Shown piece after piece: positions 1 to 4,375 of a stretch of 6,617 nucleotides of DNA. Position 1 is the stretch's first letter, and each line of letters starts with the position of its first letter. A model generated the notes under the pieces. The model searched no databases and was not told where the DNA came from. It saw only the letters and a list, made by a program, of their open reading frames with translations. Source of the stretch: WFTC01 sp047635955 (GTDB lineage Bacteria > Patescibacteriota > Gracilibacteria > UBA1369 > 2-02-FULL-48-14); assembly GCA_047635955.1 (NCBI GenBank), contig JBLIGW010000058.1, positions 1 to 6,617 of the forward strand. Reading direction: 5' to 3'. The translations under genes and the position numbers were made by a program.

Positions 1-279
1 CTCTTCCTCTAGAGCCTCCAAGCGATCCTTTGCCTCCTTAAATTCCTCTTTTGCCATTTCTTGAATCTCTGGATCACTGTCTTTGAGCATCTCCTCTGAC
101 TCTTCAATGGCTGCATCACATTTTTTGATTTCACGATAAAGATCCACCGCCGCTTCAAGCTCACGACGACGAGCCAAAAGAACCTGATACTTTTTTTGAT
201 CAGCAATCACCTCAGGGATAGCCATCTCGGCATTGAGCTCAACGAACTCTTCTTCTAGTTTTTTTAATTTGTCTCTCAT
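1..279 (-). CDS. prfA: Peptide chain release factor 1, N-terminal part (cut by window edge)
   Basis: Reading the minus strand from an ATG at 279 gives 93 uninterrupted codons to the left edge; the stop lies outside. The product begins MRDKLKKLEEEFVELNAEM and shows the all-helical, charged N-terminal domain of class I release factors. The segment DSDPEIQEMAKEEFKEAKD followed by RLEALEEE matches the RF1-type signature 'DDPE..ELA.EEL...K.RLE.LE.EL', which favours RF1 over RF2. RF1 enters the ribosomal A site at UAA/UAG and triggers peptide release; the PxT and GGQ motifs that prove this would lie beyond the window. The start overlaps the stop of prmC (ATGA), so translation is probably coupled to it. 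No Shine-Dalgarno sequence precedes the ATG. The gene encoding the enzyme that methylates RF1 lies immediately upstream, which supports the identification. Confidence 0.9.
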   Translation of the reverse strand, partial: MRDKLKKLEEEFVELNAEMAIPEVIADQKKYQVLLARRRELEAAVDLYREIKKCDAAIEESEEMLKDSDPEIQEMAKEEFKEAKDRLEALEEE

Positions 280-1094
280 TTGCCGGCATTGTAACAGAGA
301 ACAAAGACTCTATCGAGACCTTCGTGATCCTGAAGCAGTTCAAAGCTATAATCTGGAAGTTTCTCTTTAGCTAACTTCTTCATATCTTCTCCTTGAGAGA
401 ATCCAATTTCTCCAATAATCCACTTAAAGTTCCACGTTTTTGACTGCTCTAGTAGGTCTGAATACAAACGAAGCCCATCATGCCCCCCAAATAGAGCCAC
501 ATGCGGTTCATGAGTCTCCACGTTATCAGAGATGTAATGATGCTCCACCTCACCGATGTAAGGCAAATTAGCCACTAAAACCTCATAATCATCCTTAGGA
601 ACAGACTGCAGCAAATCAGACTCAATAAAAGTTACTTCAGCTTTCAATGTTTTTGCATTTTTCTTAGCCACCTCAAGAGCCCCCGCACTCACCTCTCCTG
701 CTGTCACTTTTAGATCAGGACGGACACGCTTGAGTGAAACTGAAATCGCGCCACTACCGGTTCCAATTTCAAGAACTTTTGCATCAATAGAGGCCTTAGC
801 CTTCACCAATTCCACCAATCTTTCTGTAGCCCCTCGAGGGACTAAAACATTTTCATCCACATAAAAGTCTAAACCATAAAATTCTTTAGTCTTTGTCAGA
901 TAAGCCACTGGTTTACCCTGTTGAATCTGCCCCCACCCAATCTGAAGTTCAGCCAGTTTTTCAACAGGCACCTCTTTTTCAGGGTAAGCAATCAAGTCCA
1001 AACGATCACACCCTAAAAGATAAGACAAAAAAACCTCCATCTCTGTTCGGAGATGAAGGACTTGAGCTTTTTTGATTAGATCTGAGATCGTCAC
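276..1094 (-). CDS. prmC: Release factor glutamine N5-methyltransferase PrmC (HemK family), variant motifs
   Basis: A 272-residue protein, close to the usual PrmC length of about 280. In this family the enzyme uses S-adenosylmethionine to methylate the glutamine of the GGQ motif in release factors, in the cytoplasm. A helical N-terminal domain (about 1-75) ends in GKPVAYLTKTKEFYGLDFYV, the family pattern that precedes the catalytic domain. SAM motif I is VLEIGTGSGAIS at 107-118. The catalytic motif is NLPY at 176-179, where most members have NPPY. EPHVALFGGHDGL (196-208) and GEIGFSQGE (228-236) are typical late motifs. The usual RPETE is RGATE at 87-91. The start is GTG at 1094, sharing one base with the bS21 stop (TAGTG). 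The TGA stop overlaps the prfA ATG. No Shine-Dalgarno sequence is visible, so translation is probably coupled to bS21. The NLPY variant makes another N-methyltransferase conceivable, but the prfA neighbour and late motifs favour PrmC. Confidence 0.92.
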   Translation of the reverse strand: MTISDLIKKAQVLHLRTEMEVFLSYLLGCDRLDLIAYPEKEVPVEKLAELQIGWGQIQQGKPVAYLTKTKEFYGLDFYVDENVLVPRGATERLVELVKAKASIDAKVLEIGTGSGAISVSLKRVRPDLKVTAGEVSAGALEVAKKNAKTLKAEVTFIESDLLQSVPKDDYEVLVANLPYIGEVEHHYISDNVETHEPHVALFGGHDGLRLYSDLLEQSKTWNFKWIIGEIGFSQGEDMKKLAKEKLPDYSFELLQDHEGLDRVFVLCYNAGK

Positions 1095-1312
1095 TATGAG
1101 TAGAACTTGTTTCGTTCTCGTTGTGTTCGGTATTTTTCTCGGACAACTGCAGATTCACGTTGTTGACGTCGACTGAGTTTTTTTCGTCGGTAACGACGAG
1201 TCTTCACCATGTTCCCAACACGAGAACGGTTGTACCACTGTTTGAACCGGGAAACTCGCTTTTCAGGAGATTCCTTAGGAAGTGGGTCTACGAAGAAATT
1301 AATTGAAGGCAT
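1094..1312 (-). CDS. rpsU: Small ribosomal subunit protein bS21
   Basis: I place the start at the ATG at 1312, giving a 72-residue, very basic protein (23 Lys/Arg against 6 Asp/Glu). It aligns end to end with E. coli S21 (71 residues): MPSI against MPVI at the start, the RFK motif at 22-24, an Arg-rich run around 39-49, and a Tyr near the C-terminus. bS21 binds the 30S platform near the 3' end of 16S rRNA and acts in initiation. An ATG at 1327 would add five residues, but it lies only about 5 nt after the predicted transcription start and has no counterpart in the family. This is the first gene of a bS21-prmC-prfA cassette and its TAG stop overlaps the prmC GTG. The sequence is divergent, so the call rests on size, charge, motif order and a translation-related neighbourhood. 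Confidence 0.85.
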   Translation of the reverse strand: MPSINFFVDPLPKESPEKRVSRFKQWYNRSRVGNMVKTRRYRRKKLSRRQQRESAVVREKYRTQRERNKFYS

Positions 1313-1338
1313 ATGTAAAATTTGCATTAAGCCCGCAG

Positions 1339-1367
1339 AGAATAAGCGATGACTTTCTGATTGTCAA
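1339..1367 (-). promoter_or_regulatory. Sigma70-type promoter of the bS21-prmC-prfA cassette
   Basis: On the minus strand a perfect -35 box TTGACA (1367-1362) is followed by a 17-base spacer and a -10 box TATTCT (1344-1339, four of six matches to TATAAT). Transcription should begin near 1332, giving a leader of about 20 nt to the ATG at 1312. The -35 box starts six bases after the TAA stop of the upstream orphan gene. Confidence 0.72.
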
Positions 1368-1373
1368 ACTATT

Positions 1374-1682
1374 TTATAACGTTGGATCACCGAACTCAGT
1401 AACGTAACGTTTATATGCTCCCATAATCAAATCATGTACCGCCGGAGTGAAGGCATAAACCTTATCTCCATGACGTTCCACCACACCAACCTCAGCATTA
1501 TCTAAAGACTTATCATCTTCAATAAAAAGGTAATAATTTGGCTTAGCTTTCATCTTTTCAAAACGAAATTCTACACTTTCCCAAGCTCCATTTAACATCT
1601 TCACCAGATGCTTCAAATCAGAGAAATCACCAACCAACAAACCAAGGTCCGTTTCTTGATGTAATTGCACTGTGAGATCCAT
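1374..1682 (-). CDS. Conserved-looking small protein of unknown function, 102 residues
   Basis: I do not recognise this protein. It runs from an ATG at 1682 to a TAA and has no signal peptide, membrane segment or cysteine, so it should be cytosolic. The composition suggests a small alpha/beta fold: an early helical segment (about 20-34, DLKHLVKMLNGAW), a strand-like stretch (36-55, including NYYLFIEDD), a turn with Asp/Asn, a second strand region (63-79, VGVVERHGDKVYAF) and a C-terminal helix (80-95, PAVHDLIMGAYKRYV). No catalytic motif stands out. A strong promoter lies directly upstream with a leader of about 20 nt, which supports it as a real, separately transcribed gene. No Shine-Dalgarno sequence is seen. 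It sits just before the bS21-prmC-prfA cassette, but that cassette has its own promoter, so a functional link is not shown. Confidence 0.82.
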   Translation of the reverse strand: MDLTVQLHQETDLGLLVGDFSDLKHLVKMLNGAWESVEFRFEKMKAKPNYYLFIEDDKSLDNAEVGVVERHGDKVYAFTPAVHDLIMGAYKRYVTEFGDPTL

Positions 1683-1707
1683 GACTTTTGCGTTTTAATA
1701 TCTTGTA

Positions 1708-1736
1708 ATTATAACACAAAGTAAGCTCTTACTCAA
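1708..1736 (-). promoter_or_regulatory. Sigma70-type promoter with extended -10 for the 102-residue orphan gene
   Basis: On the minus strand TTGAGT (1736-1731, five of six matches to the -35 consensus) is followed by a 17-base spacer and a perfect TATAAT (1713-1708). TGT directly before the -10 makes it an extended -10 (TGnTATAAT). Transcription should start near 1701, about 18-20 nt before the ATG at 1682. The -35 box begins four bases after the TGA stop of the lipoprotein gene. Confidence 0.82.
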
Positions 1737-1740
1737 GAAG

Positions 1741-2325
1741 TCAATAATAGAAATCTCTAACCGTGCTTATACCGTAATTGTAAAATTCTACGGTCGATGA
1801 TCCGTCAGGGTTCACCTCTGCAGAGAACACCATTGAAACTCCTGAACACTTAGCATTATTTTTCACAAGATAAGCCTCTAAAGTAATCACCTCACCAGGT
1901 AAACAGTCCGTATCAAAAACGGAACTCACAAGTAAGAACTCATTGTCTCCTCCAAGCACAGGCCCCTCATAAACTTCAGCCAAAGCAGAACCATAAATCG
2001 CTCCCTGCTCCTCATCATCACATTTGTACATACCCACAAAAGCATGCTCACCAGCATCTGCCTTTCTCAAGTCACCAATATTCACCTGAGCTATAAGCGC
2101 CCCACTCACTCGATGAATAGCCTCACACAATTCAGGATCAGACGTATACTCAGCCAATTCAGATTGAGTTCCATAACAAATCAGGTCAGCATCCTCAACC
2201 ACTGTAGGCAAAGAATTTGAGTTGAAATCAAGCAACTCAGAAAGACACTCCTCTGGATCAGCTGGCAATTCACCCGCGCAAGCACTGAGCAATGCTAACG
2301 GTAAAGCACATCGTACTAATTTCAT
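1741..2325 (-). CDS. Predicted secreted lipoprotein with six mature-domain cysteines, unknown function
   Basis: From the ATG at 2325 the product has 194 residues and opens with a clear lipoprotein signal: MKLVRCALPLALLSAC. K2 and R5 are the charged region, a short hydrophobic core follows, and the lipobox is L13-S14-A15-C16, so C16 should be lipidated after cleavage by signal peptidase II. The mature part is acidic and carries six more cysteines (C27, C50, C67, C102, C141, C160), enough for three disulfides in an extracytoplasmic domain. The second half is rich in beta-type alternation (about 129-138, 145-154, 163-171, 178-184). I recognise no family. An upstream in-frame ATG at 2349 would add MHALNRGI, but that ATG overlaps the -10 box of the gene's own promoter and would spoil the signal peptide. 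The leader is about 15 nt; only a weak GGA precedes the ATG. Confidence 0.83.
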   Translation of the reverse strand: MKLVRCALPLALLSACAGELPADPEECLSELLDFNSNSLPTVVEDADLICYGTQSELAEYTSDPELCEAIHRVSGALIAQVNIGDLRKADAGEHAFVGMYKCDDEEQGAIYGSALAEVYEGPVLGGDNEFLLVSSVFDTDCLPGEVITLEAYLVKNNAKCSGVSMVFSAEVNPDGSSTVEFYNYGISTVRDFYY

Positions 2326-2347
2326 AATTCCACGATTAAGAGCGTGC

Positions 2348-2376
2348 ATTATACAAGGTCAAGACGTGGTCGTCAA
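2348..2376 (-). promoter_or_regulatory. Sigma70-type promoter of the lipoprotein gene
   Basis: On the minus strand TTGACG (2376-2371, five of six matches) is followed by a 17-base spacer and a perfect TATAAT (2353-2348). Transcription should start near 2341, leaving about 15 nt before the ATG at 2325. The -35 box lies eight bases after the gyrB stop, and the alternative ATG at 2349 overlaps the -10 box. Confidence 0.83.
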
Positions 2377-2384
2377 GCTCCCAA

Positions 2385-4286
2385 TTAGATGTCCAGATTC
2401 TTCACCTTTTTAGCATGAGTTTGAATAAACTTCTTACGTGGAGCAACTTCGCTACCCATGAGGGTTTGGAAGATATGATCCGCACGTTCAGCATCATTAA
2501 TAGTAACTCGAAGCATGGTCCGTCGCGCAGGGTCCATGGTAGTTTCCCATAGTTGTTCAGGATTCATTTCCCCGAGACCTTTATAACGCTGCAAGGAAGG
2601 CTTGCTATCTCCAAATTCAGCAATAAATTTATCTCGCTGTGCATCGGTAAAGGCATATCTCACCTTTTTACCTCTCCATATTTTGTAAAGCGGTGGTTGA
2701 GCAATAAACAGATACCCTCCATCAATCACTTCACGGAAGTAACGGAAGAATAAAGTTAGAATCAAAGTTCGAATATGAGCTCCATCTACATCGGCATCGG
2801 TCATGATTACGATTCGATGGTATCGAAGTCTTTCAAGATTGAAAGTTTCACCAATACCAGTACCCAAAGCAATCACTAAGTTTTTTACTTCATTGTTAGT
2901 CAGCATTCGATCCAATCGAGCTTGCTCCACATTCAAGATTTTACCTCTCAATGGAAGGATCGCTTGGAATTCACGATTACGTCCTTGTTTAGCAGAACCT
3001 CCGGCTGAATCTCCCTCAACAATATAAATTTCAGATTGAGAAGGGTCTTTACTAGAGCAATCTGCCAGCTTCCCTGGAAGTGTCATTCCTTCAAGTGCTC
3101 CTTTTCGAATCACAGTATCACGAGCCGCACGAGCCGCAAGACGCGCCCGTTGAGCCAATGAACACTTACCAATAATGGCACGCGCATCCGCTGGGTTTTC
3201 ATTTAAGTATTGCTCCAAAGCATCAGAGAAAACTGAATCCACTGCCGTTCTCATTTCTTTATTACCAAGTTTTGACTTAGTTTGTCCTTCAAACTGAGGG
3301 TCACCCAATTTAACTGAGATCACTACGGTCAAACCTTCTCGCACATCATCCGATGAAAAGTTCTTTTCTTTTTCCTTAATGAGGTCGTTTTTACGACCAA
3401 AACTATTAATCACTCGAGTTAAGGCCGTTTTAAACCCAGTCAAATGCATTCCTCCTTCTGGAGTATGAATGTTATTTGCGAAGCTAAACACCGTTTCCTG
3501 ATACGCCGTTGTGTATTGAAGCGCAATTTCCACGTAACCATCGTCCGTATCTTGTTCAACATAAATCACATTTCCAAGTCGATCTCGCTCTCGATTCAAG
3601 TGTTGAACGTAAGATTTAATCCCACCTTCAAAGTAGAACATTGTCTTTTTACCACTGCGGTGATCAACCACTCGGATAGTCACCCCCTTAGTAAGGTAAG
3701 CTTGTTGTCGAATACGATTCACTACCGTTTCAAAATCAAAGTCAATAATATCGAAAATCTCTTTATCTGGGAAGAAGGTTATCTTTGTTCCCGCTTCGTC
3801 TGCCTCTCCAATAACCTTAATCTCCTCTTGCGAAGCACCTTGACGATACTCTTGGAAATAATGTTTTCCATCACGCTTAACTTCAGCCTGTAAAACAGCA
3901 GAAAGGGCGTTTACAACGGATACCCCTACCCCATGTAGACCTCCAGAAACCTTATATCCACCTCCTCCAAACTTACCTCCGGCATGAAGCACCGTAAGTA
4001 CTGTTTCCAACGCTGACAAACCTGTTTTTTTATGTTTCCCAACTGGAATCCCTCGTCCATTATCTTCAACGCTACACGAACCATCTTCATTCAATTCAAT
4101 AAGAATTGTGTCACAGTAACCAGCCATCGCTTCATCAATAGAATTATCTACAATTTCCCAAATAAGGTGATGAAGTCCTTTTACGTCTGTTGTACCAATG
4201 TACATACCCGGACGTTTACGAACGGCACTAAGCCCTTCAAGAACTTGAATTTGATCTGCTGAGTAATCTTCTGTGTCTTTAGCCAT
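2385..4286 (-). CDS. gyrB: DNA gyrase subunit B
   Basis: With the start at ATG 4286 the protein has 633 residues. It is the ATPase/TOPRIM subunit of gyrase, which with GyrA introduces negative supercoils. The GHKL ATPase domain shows EIVDNSIDEA with catalytic E44 and Mg-binding N48, D75 in EDNGRGIP, HAGGKF at 101-106 and GGLHGVG at 115-121. The transducer domain follows. The TOPRIM domain contains VEGDSAGGSAKQGR with E424 and the DAD acidic pair D497/D499, nearly the E. coli positions 424/498/500. The C-terminal signature QRYKGLGEMNPEQLWET and the ending KVKNLDI are typical. The E. coli-specific C-terminal insert is absent, as in most bacteria. The frame stays open to a GTG at 4355, but the extra 23 residues have no family counterpart, so I reject that start. 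ParE is the main alternative; the close match to GyrB numbering and ending favours GyrB. Confidence 0.95.
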   Translation of the reverse strand: MAKDTEDYSADQIQVLEGLSAVRKRPGMYIGTTDVKGLHHLIWEIVDNSIDEAMAGYCDTILIELNEDGSCSVEDNGRGIPVGKHKKTGLSALETVLTVLHAGGKFGGGGYKVSGGLHGVGVSVVNALSAVLQAEVKRDGKHYFQEYRQGASQEEIKVIGEADEAGTKITFFPDKEIFDIIDFDFETVVNRIRQQAYLTKGVTIRVVDHRSGKKTMFYFEGGIKSYVQHLNRERDRLGNVIYVEQDTDDGYVEIALQYTTAYQETVFSFANNIHTPEGGMHLTGFKTALTRVINSFGRKNDLIKEKEKNFSSDDVREGLTVVISVKLGDPQFEGQTKSKLGNKEMRTAVDSVFSDALEQYLNENPADARAIIGKCSLAQRARLAARAARDTVIRKGALEGMTLPGKLADCSSKDPSQSEIYIVEGDSAGGSAKQGRNREFQAILPLRGKILNVEQARLDRMLTNNEVKNLVIALGTGIGETFNLERLRYHRIVIMTDADVDGAHIRTLILTLFFRYFREVIDGGYLFIAQPPLYKIWRGKKVRYAFTDAQRDKFIAEFGDSKPSLQRYKGLGEMNPEQLWETTMDPARRTMLRVTINDAERADHIFQTLMGSEVAPRKKFIQTHAKKVKNLDI

Positions 4287-4315
4287 AAAAAGGACGTGCT
4301 TAAAATTTCGATCGG

Positions 4316-4324
4316 AGTCTACCA
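4316..4324 (-). promoter_or_regulatory. Possible extended -10 promoter element for gyrB
   Basis: TGG followed by TAGACT (four of six matches) reads on the minus strand 29 bases before the gyrB ATG at 4286 and would give a leader of roughly 22 nt, like the other promoters here. No good -35 box lies 16-18 bases upstream, only a run of Ts. A second weak possibility is GTGACT, 17 bases, TTTGAT, just after the upstream stop. gyrB could also be transcribed with the upstream gene. Confidence 0.25.
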
Positions 4325-4337
4325 GAAAGACCACATC

Positions 4338-4375
4338 AAAAAAAGAGACCTTCACTAAGTCACGTCTAAGAAGTC
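4338..4375 (-). terminator. Weak terminator-like hairpin with T-run after the FecR-like gene
   Basis: On the minus strand GACTTC (4375-4370) can pair with GAA-G-GTC (4353-4347) with one bulged G and a 16-base loop that contains the stop codon; seven Ts (4344-4338) follow shortly after. The stem is short and AT-rich, so it may terminate poorly or be accidental. It is the only terminator-like structure noticed between genes in the window. Confidence 0.2.

Noticed and set aside
9..206. Minus-strand open frame of 65 codons in another frame over prfA
   Set aside because: The overlapping frame from 279 encodes a clear RF1 N-terminal domain joined to prmC by ATGA; this one is a low-complexity basic shadow.
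256..279. A-run near the prfA start as a programmed frameshift site
   Set aside because: The seven As simply encode Leu-Lys-Lys in frame, there is no in-frame stop to bypass, and programmed frameshifting is known for prfB rather than prfA.
893..1306. Plus-strand open frames opposite prmC and bS21
   Set aside because: They are fully antisense to recognised genes, have no promoter or ribosome-binding site, and encode nothing recognisable.
1741..1743. TGA recoded as glycine, as in some Gracilibacteria and Absconditabacteria
   Set aside because: Here and at the prmC/prfA junction TGA sits at the natural end of the protein, and no long conserved frame contains an internal TGA.
3444..3893. Plus-strand open frame of 149 codons opposite gyrB
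   Set aside because: It is antisense to the conserved ATPase and transducer domains of gyrB, and its Phe/Ile/Ser-rich composition shows no domain. It is a shadow of the gyrB codon pattern.
4287..4355. N-terminal extension of GyrB from a GTG at 4355
   Set aside because: The extra 23 residues match nothing in the GyrB family, there is no ribosome-binding site, and the ATG at 4286 puts the catalytic residues at almost exactly E. coli numbering.
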